Shown in pieces: positions 35,110 through 42,967 of a stretch of 64,000 nucleotides of DNA. The stretch covers positions 1-64,000 of the forward strand of contig CAXBPC010000019.1 in NCBI GenBank assembly GCA_963977525.1, read 5' to 3'. The stretch's first letter is position 1, and each line of letters starts with the position of its first letter. The notes under the pieces were generated by a model. It had not been told where the DNA came from. It searched no databases and saw only the letters and a list, made by a program, of their open reading frames with translations. The DNA comes from Ancylomarina sp963977525 (GTDB lineage Bacteria; Bacteroidota; Bacteroidia; Bacteroidales; Marinifilaceae). The position numbers and the translations under genes were made by a program.

Positions 35110-36423
35110 ATGCAAGAACCAACAATACGAGTAGGCATTATGTACGAAGAGGAAATTTCATTCCAATTGAATGGAACTTATATTCTTCAACAGAATAATA
35201 AAGCTTACACTGGCAAACAAACAGTTAAATATCGAAATGGGAAAATTGAATTTGACGGATTTATTTCTGATCCCATAGAATTCGTTTTTAAACCTAATAG
35301 CTACGAAACTGGCTCTTTTGAATTATTCGATGTAACCATAGGAATTAAGTTTCATTGGGAACGAAAAGAAAATCAATCATTCAAGGGCAACTTACATCTC
35401 CAATGCGAAAATGACAAACTGGCTGCGATTAATGAATTGAAGCTTGAAGATTATTTAGCTAGCGTTATCTCATCTGAGATGAAAGCAACTAGTAGTATGG
35501 AACTTTTAAAAGCACATGCGGTAATCTCCCGATCATGGCTAATAGCGCAAGTTTTGAAAGGTGAAGCCATACAGTCTTTAGCTCAAGCTTACCAATCTGT
35601 AACTGAAAGCTCACATGAACTTATTAAATGGTACGACAGAGAAGACCATTATAATTTCGATGTATGTGCTGATGACCACTGCCAACGCTACCAAGGTATC
35701 ACAAAACAATCAAGCAAGGCAGTTTTACAAGCTATTGAAGCAACACAGGGATTAGTTCTAACAAGCGATGGTGAAATCTGTGATGCTCGTTTTTCTAAAT
35801 GCTGTGGTGGTGTTTCTGAAACCTTTGAGAATGTTTGGGAACCCAAAGCTCACAAGTACCTCCAAGCTATTACAGATGGAAAAGAATCCGATATAAAACT
35901 AGACTTAAAGAATGAATCTATTGCGCAAAATTGGATTCATAGCTCACCAGATGTTTTTTGCAATACAAGTGATAAAACCATTTTAACTCAAGTATTGAAT
36001 GATTATGATATGGGAACGCCAGATTTTTTCCGTTGGGAAGTTCGCTATACTCAAGATGAATTATCTGAACTAATTAGTAGAAAAACAGGAAAGAATGTTG
36101 GTGAAATCATTGATTTAATTCCAATTGAAAGAGGCCTTTCAGGACGAATAATCAAACTAAAAATTGTTGGTGAAAAAATGAGTTTTCTAATCGGTAAAGA
36201 ATTAGAAATAAGAAAAGTATTATCTGAATCTCATCTATACAGTTCAAATTTCATGATTGAAAAGGAAAATCTTACTGGTGATTTTATTTTAAAAGGAGCT
36301 GGCTGGGGACACGGCGTTGGTCTTTGTCAAATAGGGGCAGCTGTAATGGGAGCTAATGGCTATTCTCATAAAGAGATTCTAATTCACTATTTTAAAGGTG
36401 CAGTTTTAGAAAAAAGATATTAA
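35110..36423 (+). CDS. SpoIID/LytB-domain protein without signal peptide
   Basis: A 437-residue protein with the SpoIID (lytic transglycosylase-like) domain: the catalytic-Glu region LASVISSEMKATSSMELLKAHAV and the C-terminal GWGHGVGLCQIGAAVMG. Family members cleave glycan strands with denuded peptides. Unlike sporulation SpoIID it has no signal peptide or membrane anchor, which points to a cytoplasmic enzyme or to a missing targeting route. I chose the ATG at 35110; a TTG at 35095 is possible. It abuts the AmpG gene (1-base gap). Confidence 0.85.
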   Translation: MQEPTIRVGIMYEEEISFQLNGTYILQQNNKAYTGKQTVKYRNGKIEFDGFISDPIEFVFKPNSYETGSFELFDVTIGIKFHWERKENQSFKGNLHLQCENDKLAAINELKLEDYLASVISSEMKATSSMELLKAHAVISRSWLIAQVLKGEAIQSLAQAYQSVTESSHELIKWYDREDHYNFDVCADDHCQRYQGITKQSSKAVLQAIEATQGLVLTSDGEICDARFSKCCGGVSETFENVWEPKAHKYLQAITDGKESDIKLDLKNESIAQNWIHSSPDVFCNTSDKTILTQVLNDYDMGTPDFFRWEVRYTQDELSELISRKTGKNVGEIIDLIPIERGLSGRIIKLKIVGEKMSFLIGKELEIRKVLSESHLYSSNFMIEKENLTGDFILKGAGWGHGVGLCQIGAAVMGANGYSHKEILIHYFKGAVLEKRY

Positions 36424-36424
36424 T

Positions 36425-37717
36425 ATGAAGAAAGAAACTAGATCGCCTTGGGCATGGATTCCATCGCTTTACTTTGCCGAAGGACTTCCTTATGTCATCG
36501 TAATGACATTAGCTGTTATCATGTACAAGCGTTTGGATATTTCAAATACAGATATTGCCTTATACACGTCTTGGCTATATCTCCCATGGGTAATCAAACC
36601 TTTCTGGAGTCCCATTGTTGATATTATTAAAAGTAAACGTTGGTGGATTGTTGCAATGCAAACTCTTATTGGAGCGGCCTTGGCTGGAGTTGCTTTTACA
36701 ATACCTACCACAAATTTCTTCCAAGCCTCACTTGCCTTCTTTTGGCTTTTAGCTTTCAGTTCTGCCACGCACGATATTGCGGCAGATGGGTTTTATATGT
36801 ATGGCTTAGATAAGCACAAGCAAGCTTATTTTATAGGCATTAGAAGTACTTTCTACCGTATTGCAATGATTACTGGGCAAGGTCTCTTAATTATCCTAGC
36901 AGGTTATCTCGAAGAAATAAAGCTCTTCGGACAAACAGAGAAAAGTATTCCTTTAGCTTGGTCACTTACATTTGTATTTATTACGATTAGCTTTCTGGTT
37001 ATAGCTCTTTATCACAAGTTTGCTTTACCCAAACCCAATGATGATAATGAACGAAATATAAAAAGCTTTAATGATGTTTTCAATGATTTTGGAGAGACCT
37101 TTAGATCTTTCTTTGCAAAGAAAAACATATTGACCATTATTGGTATGCTCCTTTTCTATCGTCTAGGAGAATCGCAATTGGTAAAAATGGCATCGCCCTT
37201 TCTTCTAGATGGTAAAGATGTTGGTGGCCTAGCCTTATCAACATCAGAAGTAGGTATTATTTATGGGACAATTGGTATTATATCCCTAACTATTGGAGGA
37301 ATTCTAGGTGGCTATTTAGCATCAAAATATGGTTTAAAGTTTTGGATATGGTGGATGGTTTTAGCTATAAATCTACCCAATCTCGTTTACGTATACCTAT
37401 CGCAAGCTCTACCAGATTCATTTTTCCTTATTAGTGTATCGGTAGCTATAGAACAATTCGGATACGGCTTTGGCTTCACGGCTTATATGCTTTATCAGAT
37501 ATATGTTTCCGAAGGGAAGCACAAAACAGCTCACTTTGCTTTTTGCACTGGCTTTATGGCTTTAGGGATGATGCTACCAGGAATGGCTTCTGGATGGATA
37601 CAAGAACTAATTGGTTACCAACATTTCTTCATTTGGGTTATTCTATGTACCATCCCAAGTTTTATAATGGTAAAAATGATCAAGATAGATCCAAAGTTTG
37701 GAATCAAAACCAAATAG
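36425..37717 (+). CDS. AmpG-like muropeptide permease (MFS)
   Basis: A 430-residue major-facilitator protein with about 12 membrane segments. The N-terminus (SLYFAEGLPYVIVMTLAVIMYKRL) and the WLYLPWVIKPFWSPIVD segment are characteristic of AmpG, the inner-membrane importer of GlcNAc-anhydroMurNAc peptides released during wall turnover. SATHDIAADG is also conserved in the family. It starts 1 base after the SpoIID-like gene and is the last obvious member of the cluster. AmpG identity is by family pattern; the true substrate could differ. Confidence 0.85.
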   Translation: MKKETRSPWAWIPSLYFAEGLPYVIVMTLAVIMYKRLDISNTDIALYTSWLYLPWVIKPFWSPIVDIIKSKRWWIVAMQTLIGAALAGVAFTIPTTNFFQASLAFFWLLAFSSATHDIAADGFYMYGLDKHKQAYFIGIRSTFYRIAMITGQGLLIILAGYLEEIKLFGQTEKSIPLAWSLTFVFITISFLVIALYHKFALPKPNDDNERNIKSFNDVFNDFGETFRSFFAKKNILTIIGMLLFYRLGESQLVKMASPFLLDGKDVGGLALSTSEVGIIYGTIGIISLTIGGILGGYLASKYGLKFWIWWMVLAINLPNLVYVYLSQALPDSFFLISVSVAIEQFGYGFGFTAYMLYQIYVSEGKHKTAHFAFCTGFMALGMMLPGMASGWIQELIGYQHFFIWVILCTIPSFIMVKMIKIDPKFGIKTK

Positions 37718-37785
37718 AATCACCATCTTGTAGAGTAATAGGGAAAAATTAAATTATGTTTTACTAACAATAGAAGCTCTTATAT

Positions 37786-38754
37786 ATGAACCCACTCTTT
37801 CAATACATTATTGGTGAAACAGTCAGACGTCAAATTAAAGATAAACATCAAACCACATCATCTGAAGAGTTTGACAGTATACTTATTAAGGCTAAAGTAG
37901 AATATACACACTTAATTAGAGAAAGTATTTTCATCCTAATTGGCATACTATCTGCTTGTTTCGGACTAAAAGGTTTTCTTCTGCCTAATTCGTTTATTGA
38001 TGGTGGCGTAACAGGTATTTCTCTTATTGCTAGCGAATTAACAGACCTTCCCTTATCAATTTTACTGATTGCTATAAATATTCCCTTCTTATTAATGGCA
38101 TTTTCTACAATCAACAAACAATTTGCTGTAAGAAGTATTATTGCCATTATACTACTTGCTATCTCAGTTCATTTTATTCCAGTTCCAGTTGTTACCGATG
38201 ACAAATTACTGATAGCAGTTTTTGGAGGGTTTTTCTTAGGTGCAGGAATTGGATTAGCAATCCGTGGTGGTTCAGTTATAGATGGCACAGAGATTTTAGC
38301 CATATTCGTAAGTAAAAAGACCTCATTAACGATTGGAGATGTTATTTTAGTCTTTAACGTTTTTATATTTTTAGTTGCTGCCTACATCTTTAATATTGAA
38401 ACTGCAATGTATGCCATGTTAACATACTTAGCAGCATCAAAAACAATAGACTTTGTCGTATCAGGTATAGAAGAATATGTTGGTGTTACAATTATTTCCG
38501 ACAAGAGTGAAGAAATTAGATTGGCAATTGTCGAGAAATTAGGTCGAGGTTGTACCATATATCTTGGTAAAAAAGGATTTGCACCCAAAGGACAAAAGTT
38601 AGAACCAACAGAAATCGTATACACACTTGTAACAAGATTAGAATTAGCAAAACTGCAAACAGAAATTGATAAGATTGACAGAGAAGCTTTTACAGTAATG
38701 CATAGCATTAAAGATGCAAAAGGAGGCATGATCAAAAAACGACCCCTTGAATAA
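37786..38754 (+). CDS. YitT family membrane protein
   Basis: A 322-residue protein with about five to six membrane segments from residue 45 to 215 (SIFILIGILSACFGLKGFLLPNSFIDGGVTG opens the typical YitT fold) and a C-terminal soluble DUF2179 domain from about 235 (YVGVTIISDKSEEIRLAIVEKLGRG). The function of the family is not known; a transporter role is often assumed. It has a ~45-residue cytoplasmic N-terminal extension. It lies 68 bases after the AmpG gene, so it could be part of that transcript, although nothing in it suggests a wall role. Confidence 0.88.
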   Translation: MNPLFQYIIGETVRRQIKDKHQTTSSEEFDSILIKAKVEYTHLIRESIFILIGILSACFGLKGFLLPNSFIDGGVTGISLIASELTDLPLSILLIAINIPFLLMAFSTINKQFAVRSIIAIILLAISVHFIPVPVVTDDKLLIAVFGGFFLGAGIGLAIRGGSVIDGTEILAIFVSKKTSLTIGDVILVFNVFIFLVAAYIFNIETAMYAMLTYLAASKTIDFVVSGIEEYVGVTIISDKSEEIRLAIVEKLGRGCTIYLGKKGFAPKGQKLEPTEIVYTLVTRLELAKLQTEIDKIDREAFTVMHSIKDAKGGMIKKRPLE

Positions 38755-38834
38755 AAAACTCAATTTCATTATCTAAAAAGCTCTCATAAAGATTAACTAT
38801 CTTAGTTCTAACACAAAAGGAAACTGAGAAAATA

Positions 38835-39353
38835 ATGGAATCGAGTCTATCTTATAAGGAAAAATGTGATTGTGCACGAAATAATTTTTGCACTTACGTC
38901 AACCATGATGAAGATTTCTCCTTAGAAGAAAAAACATATCTAACCAAAACCATCGTTAATGACAATATATCGGGAATACTATATGTTAGTAGTGTTCTTG
39001 CTGGTTGGTCACTAATTGCTGGAGTAATCGACGCTATACTATTCCCAGGTGTAATCATATATACCATTTTTCACGGCGTAATAGACTATAAGGTTCTCAC
39101 ACCTCCTATCTTATTCGTTGTAGGTAATATCATCGCAAAACTGATCTATATCTCTATCAGCCTTAGAGGAAAAGTTAAGTATTACGATATCCTTATATCG
39201 ATCCTTCCATATGCAGGTTCAGCTTATCTTCTCAAAAAATTCCTCATTAAAGACAAACTTTTATCTAAAGCAGTTTACGCCTTTATGAAAATGAGAAAAC
39301 AAGAAATCAAGAATCAGTTTTTAATTTTTCTAAGGATAAAGCACAAGAAATAG
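38835..39353 (+). CDS. Hypothetical membrane protein
   Basis: A 172-residue protein of no family I recognise. The N-terminal 45 residues are soluble, with three Cys residues (KEKCDCARNNFCTY) that could bind metal. Hydrophobic stretches follow at about 47-80, 90-110 and 117-138. The C-terminus is basic (FLRIKHKK). The gene lies 80 bases after YitT and ends at a bidirectional terminator, so it may be the last gene of that unit. Confidence 0.7.
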   Translation: MESSLSYKEKCDCARNNFCTYVNHDEDFSLEEKTYLTKTIVNDNISGILYVSSVLAGWSLIAGVIDAILFPGVIIYTIFHGVIDYKVLTPPILFVVGNIIAKLIYISISLRGKVKYYDILISILPYAGSAYLLKKFLIKDKLLSKAVYAFMKMRKQEIKNQFLIFLRIKHKK

Positions 39354-39371
39354 CTCAGACAAAGACATAAA

Positions 39372-39402
39372 AAAAGGACTTGCTCATGAGCAAGTCCTTT
39401 TC
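39372..39402. terminator. Bidirectional terminator
   Basis: Perfect inverted repeat AAAAGGACTTGCTC/GAGCAAGTCCTTTT between the hypothetical membrane gene and rplT, with A/T runs on both sides. Confidence 0.85.
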
Positions 39403-39423
39403 AAAGTAAGATAATCTATAATG

Positions 39424-39777
39424 CTATTTAGCTGCTTGAGCCTTTCCCACTACAGCTTTAAAAGCCTCTGGGTGATTCATTGCTAAATCGGCCAAAACCT
39501 TACGGTTAATCTCGATATTAGCTTTATGCATTAGTCCGATTAATTGTGAATAAGAAAGACCTTCTAGTCTTGCAGCAGCGTTGATACGCTGAATCCACAA
39601 TGCACGGAAATTTCCTTTTTTCTTTTTTCTATCACGGTAAGCATACTGCAAACCTTTTTCCCACGTATTCTTAGCTACTGTCCACACGTTTGCTCTAGCA
39701 CCAAAGTTACCTTTAGTTTGCTTAAGAATTCTTTTTCTTTTAGCTCTAGATGCTACAGAATTAACTGATCTTGGCAT
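39424..39777 (-). CDS. rplT: 50S ribosomal protein L20
   Basis: A 117-residue L20, which binds 23S rRNA early in large-subunit assembly. Start MPRSVNSVASRAKRKR and the segments RDRKKKKGNFRALWIQRINAA and GLSYSQLIGLMHKANIEINRK are diagnostic. It is last in the infC-rpmI-rplT row, 92 bases after rpmI. That gap contains a possible hairpin and a purine-rich stretch, which might take part in feedback control, though I cannot show it. Confidence 0.98.
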   Translation of the reverse strand: MPRSVNSVASRAKRKRILKQTKGNFGARANVWTVAKNTWEKGLQYAYRDRKKKKGNFRALWIQRINAAARLEGLSYSQLIGLMHKANIEINRKVLADLAMNHPEAFKAVVGKAQAAK

Positions 39778-39869
39778 AATTTTAAATTTTAGAATGTTAG
39801 CGTTCCCACTGGGACTCTTTTGTGCTAAATCACTCGGTTAATAAACTTGAAAAAATCAAAAATGATTTT

Positions 39870-40067
39870 TTACAACATGTTAAGCATTAACTTAACGTTC
39901 TTCTGGTCTGATTTATGAACTTCACCAAAATAAGTAAGATTTCTCTTTCTTTTTTTGCTTTTCTTAGTCAAGATATGACTTTTGAAAGCGTGCTTTCTTT
40001 TGATCTTTCCAGATGCAGTCAAAGTAAATCTCTTCTTTGCGCTGCAGTTTGTTTTCATCTTAGGCAT
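39870..40067 (-). CDS. rpmI: 50S ribosomal protein L35
   Basis: A 65-residue, very basic protein with the L35 pattern: MPKMKTNCSAKKRFTLTASG at the start and KIKRKHAFKSHILTKKSKKRKR in the middle. It is part of the large ribosomal subunit. It lies 28 bases after infC, in the usual order. Confidence 0.97.
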   Translation of the reverse strand: MPKMKTNCSAKKRFTLTASGKIKRKHAFKSHILTKKSKKRKRNLTYFGEVHKSDQKNVKLMLNML

Positions 40068-40095
40068 CGTACAAACTTATTGATTATATACTAAA

Positions 40096-40653
40096 TTACT
40101 TTTTCTTTTTAGGCGTAATAAACATTGTCATACGCTTACCTTCAAGTCTTGGTAATTGTTCAACTTTCCCAATCTCTTCAAGATCTTGAGCAAATTTCAA
40201 CAATAAGATCTCTCCTTTATCTTTGAAAAGGATTGATCGCCCTTTGAAGAATACAAAAGCTTTTACCTTAGCACCCTCTCCAAGAAACTTGGTTGCGTGC
40301 TTCAGTTTAAAATTGTAATCATGTTCGTCAGTGTTAGGACCGAAACGAATCTCCTTAACAACAACTTTAACGGCTTTTGCTTTAATCTCTTTCTGCTTCT
40401 TTTTCTGCTGATAAAGAAACTTATTGTAGTCGATTATTTTACAAACCGGTGGATCGGCGCTAGGCGAAATTTCCACCAAATCCAAATCCCTATCCTGAGC
40501 AAGTTTTAATGCTTCAGCAATGGGTAGGACACCTGGTTCTACATCGTCACCGACGATACGAACACTACGGGCTCTAATCAACTGATTTATCTTGTGTTCA
40601 GCCTCACGAGGTTTAAAAGCACCTCTTCTGTTTCTATGTTGAAATCCAGCTAT
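40096..40653 (-). CDS. infC: Translation initiation factor IF-3, ATA start
   Basis: IF-3 prevents premature subunit joining and checks start-codon pairing. The N-domain (RARSVRIVGDDVEPGVLPIAEAL), linker (KKKQKEIKAKAVKV) and C-domain (RFGPNTDEHDYNFKLKHATKFL, VFFKGR) are all present. The conserved protein runs 24 codons upstream of the first standard start (TTG at 40581): the frame reads AGFQHRNRRGAFKPREAEHK up to an ATA codon at 40653. A strong Shine-Dalgarno (AGGGAGGA) lies 8 bases before it. Rare start codons are classic for infC and allow self-regulation. This start gives 185 residues. Confidence 0.9.
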   Translation of the reverse strand: MAGFQHRNRRGAFKPREAEHKINQLIRARSVRIVGDDVEPGVLPIAEALKLAQDRDLDLVEISPSADPPVCKIIDYNKFLYQQKKKQKEIKAKAVKVVVKEIRFGPNTDEHDYNFKLKHATKFLGEGAKVKAFVFFKGRSILFKDKGEILLLKFAQDLEEIGKVEQLPRLEGKRMTMFITPKKKK

Positions 40654-40660
40654 GGCTAGT

Positions 40661-40670
40661 TCCTCCCTTA
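40661..40670 (-). promoter_or_regulatory. Strong ribosome binding site deciding the infC start
   Basis: TAAGGGAGGA on the minus strand, 7-8 bases before ATA 40653. It is one of the few strong Shine-Dalgarno sequences in the window, which supports use of the non-standard start codon. Confidence 0.7.
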
Positions 40671-40675
40671 GTTAG

Positions 40676-42628
40676 TTAGTAATTTGCGATAGAGGACATT
40701 TGACCTTCTACCTCTTTATTTATTAAATCTGCAAATTCTTGAATTTGCATTGTTCCCATATCACCTTCTCCTTGTCTACGAACAGAAATTGTATTTTCAG
40801 ACGCTTCCTTTTCACCAACAATAAGAAGATAAGGGATTTTTTTCAATTCATTATCACGTATTTTACGACCAATCTTCTCATTTCGATCGTCTAACACGGC
40901 GCGAATATCGGAATTATTTAACGAATTTAAAACTTTTTTCGCATAATCATTGTATTTTTCACTGATAGGCATAATTACCGTTTGCTCAGGTGTTAACCAC
41001 AATGGGAATTTACCTCCAGTATGTTCGATCAAAACAGCAACAAAACGCTCCATCGAACCGAATGGCGCACGGTGAATCATAATTGGACGATGCTTCTTAT
41101 TATCACTACCCACATACTCCAAATCGAAACGCTCAGGCAAGTTATAATCAACTTGTATAGTTCCCAACTGCCACTTACGTCCAATTGCATCCTTAATCAT
41201 AAAATCAAGCTTTGGACCATAGAAAGCTGCCTCTCCATATTCCACTACTGTGTTTAGACCTTTTTCTGCAGAAGCCTCGATAATTGCTTGTTCAGCTTTA
41301 TCCCAATTTTCGTCGCTACCAATATATTTTGCACTCTTTTCTTTATCGCGTAGAGAAATCTGTGCTGTATATTCTGTAAAGTTAAGCGCTTTAAAGATGA
41401 TAAAGATAATATCTATCACTTTTTTGAACTCATCTTTCAACTGATCAGGTGTACAGAAAAGGTGAGCATCATCCTGAGTAAAACTTCTTACACGAGTTAA
41501 ACCGTGAAGTTCTCCACTTTGCTCATAACGATAAACCGTTCCAAATTCAGCATAACGAACAGGAAGATCCTTATATGAACGTGGCTTAAATTTATAAATC
41601 TCACAATGATGAGGACAATTCATTGGCTTCAACAAGTACTCTTCACCCTCTTGTGGCGTTTTAATAGACTGAAATGAATCTTCACCATATTTATCGTAAT
41701 GACCCGATGTCTTATATAAGTTGATATTACCAATATGTGGGGTAATTACCTGCTCGTATCCATATTGCTTCTGTACGCGTTTCAAGAATGTCTCAAGACT
41801 CTCTCTTAATTGAGCTCCCTTAGGTAACCACAATGGCATTCCTTGTCCCACATTTTGAGAGAACGTGAAAAGCTCCATCTCCTTACCCAACTTACGATGG
41901 TCACGCTTTTTAGCTTCTTCCATCATAACTACGTACTCATCCAAGAATTTTTTCTTTGGAAAAGTAATTCCATAAACACGAGTCAACTGTCTTCTAGTTT
42001 CATCGCCTCTCCAGTATGCACCAGCAATAGAGTTTAATTTAATTGCCTTAATATATGATGTGTTTGGAAGATGTGGTCCACGACAAAGATCTGTAAAATC
42101 TCCTTGCTCATAGAAACTAATCGTTCCATCATCCAAATCGTTTATCAATTCAACTTTATATCCCTCATCTTTTGAATTGAAAAACTCAAGAGCTTCAGCT
42201 TTCGTAACGTCTCTACGTGTGTACTCATTTTTTGTACGAGCTAATTCCAACATTTTCTGCTCAATTTTTGGCAGATCTTTATCAGTTAGCATACGATCTT
42301 CTCCCAAGTCAATATCATAGTAGAAACCCATTTCGATTGCTGGGCCAATACCAAACTTAACTCCTGGATACAATGCTTCTAGTGCTTCAGCCATTAGGTG
42401 AGCTGATGAATGCCAAAAAGCATGCTTACCTTCGTCATCGTTCCATGTATGAAGCTTTATACTTGCATCTTCATTAATCGCACGTGTCAGATCATACAAC
42501 TGTTCGTTCACGGTAATCGACAAAACCTCTTTTGCCAATCGACTTGAAATGTTTTTTGCAATCTCAATACCCGAGATGCCAGCTTCAAATTCTTTTACTG
42601 TTCCGTCAGGAAATGTAATTTTAATCAT
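40676..42628 (-). CDS. thrS: Threonyl-tRNA synthetase
   Basis: A 650-residue class II synthetase that charges tRNA-Thr. A TGS domain (1-60) is followed by the editing domain with HSSAHLMAEAL, the catalytic core with the zinc-site MNCPHHCEIYK and RVRSFTQDDAHLFC, and the C-terminal anticodon-binding domain (DDRNEKIGRKIRDNEL). Length and order are normal. It is first in a thrS-infC-rpmI-rplT operon (22-base gap to the infC start). A 130-base leader containing a hairpin precedes it. Confidence 0.98.
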   Translation of the reverse strand: MIKITFPDGTVKEFEAGISGIEIAKNISSRLAKEVLSITVNEQLYDLTRAINEDASIKLHTWNDDEGKHAFWHSSAHLMAEALEALYPGVKFGIGPAIEMGFYYDIDLGEDRMLTDKDLPKIEQKMLELARTKNEYTRRDVTKAEALEFFNSKDEGYKVELINDLDDGTISFYEQGDFTDLCRGPHLPNTSYIKAIKLNSIAGAYWRGDETRRQLTRVYGITFPKKKFLDEYVVMMEEAKKRDHRKLGKEMELFTFSQNVGQGMPLWLPKGAQLRESLETFLKRVQKQYGYEQVITPHIGNINLYKTSGHYDKYGEDSFQSIKTPQEGEEYLLKPMNCPHHCEIYKFKPRSYKDLPVRYAEFGTVYRYEQSGELHGLTRVRSFTQDDAHLFCTPDQLKDEFKKVIDIIFIIFKALNFTEYTAQISLRDKEKSAKYIGSDENWDKAEQAIIEASAEKGLNTVVEYGEAAFYGPKLDFMIKDAIGRKWQLGTIQVDYNLPERFDLEYVGSDNKKHRPIMIHRAPFGSMERFVAVLIEHTGGKFPLWLTPEQTVIMPISEKYNDYAKKVLNSLNNSDIRAVLDDRNEKIGRKIRDNELKKIPYLLIVGEKEASENTISVRRQGEGDMGTMQIQEFADLINKEVEGQMSSIANY

Positions 42629-42721
42629 CCTATCTTTTTAAATTTTTATTCGCACCGCTACAAACCGGCATGATATACTTATAATAGAAACTCGAATTTC
42701 AGAAAATCCTTTTGAATAAAT

Positions 42722-42748
42722 AGGCTCGTTTTCGATGAAAACAAGCCA
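42722..42748 (-). promoter_or_regulatory. Hairpin in the thrS leader
   Basis: On the minus strand GGCTTGTTTTC pairs with GAAAACGAGCC (11 base pairs in RNA, one a G-U) around a 3-base loop, followed by TATTTATTC. It lies between the promoter box and the thrS start and may act in attenuation or as an operator mimic for the synthetase. No T-box consensus is present. Confidence 0.45.
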
Positions 42749-42765
42749 TTCCGAAATTCAATCCA

Positions 42766-42773
42766 CAAAGATA
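42766..42773 (-). promoter_or_regulatory. Bacteroidota -7 box for thrS
   Basis: TATCTTTG on the minus strand matches TAnnTTTG, about 137 bases before the thrS ATG. Confidence 0.55.
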
Positions 42774-42967
42774 TAACATTCTAGATAATATAGTCTCTTT
42801 TACCACTCCCAATTCATCAAGAGATAAAAACTGTACTTTAATGACATAAATCCTTTTCTATGTTTCAAAAAAACCAAATCTTTGGGGCATTAATATAAAA
42901 CAGTTCATTTCTTCAAATGACAAATTGACTCAAGGACAATATTAAATAAAAATCAATTCATAAAAAC

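Larger units (their letters stand above)
42629..42967. other. Divergent intergenic region, thrS / DPP-IV
   Basis: About 340 AT-rich bases between divergent genes. On the minus strand it holds the thrS promoter box and leader hairpin. On the plus strand AATCTTTG at about 42877 is one base off the TAnnTTTG consensus and might serve the peptidase gene. No gene is visible. Confidence 0.55.

Noticed and set aside
42629..42790. T-box riboswitch before thrS
   Set aside because: There is no T-box consensus (TGGNACCGCG) or specifier stem, and T-boxes are not typical of this phylum. Only a plain hairpin is present.
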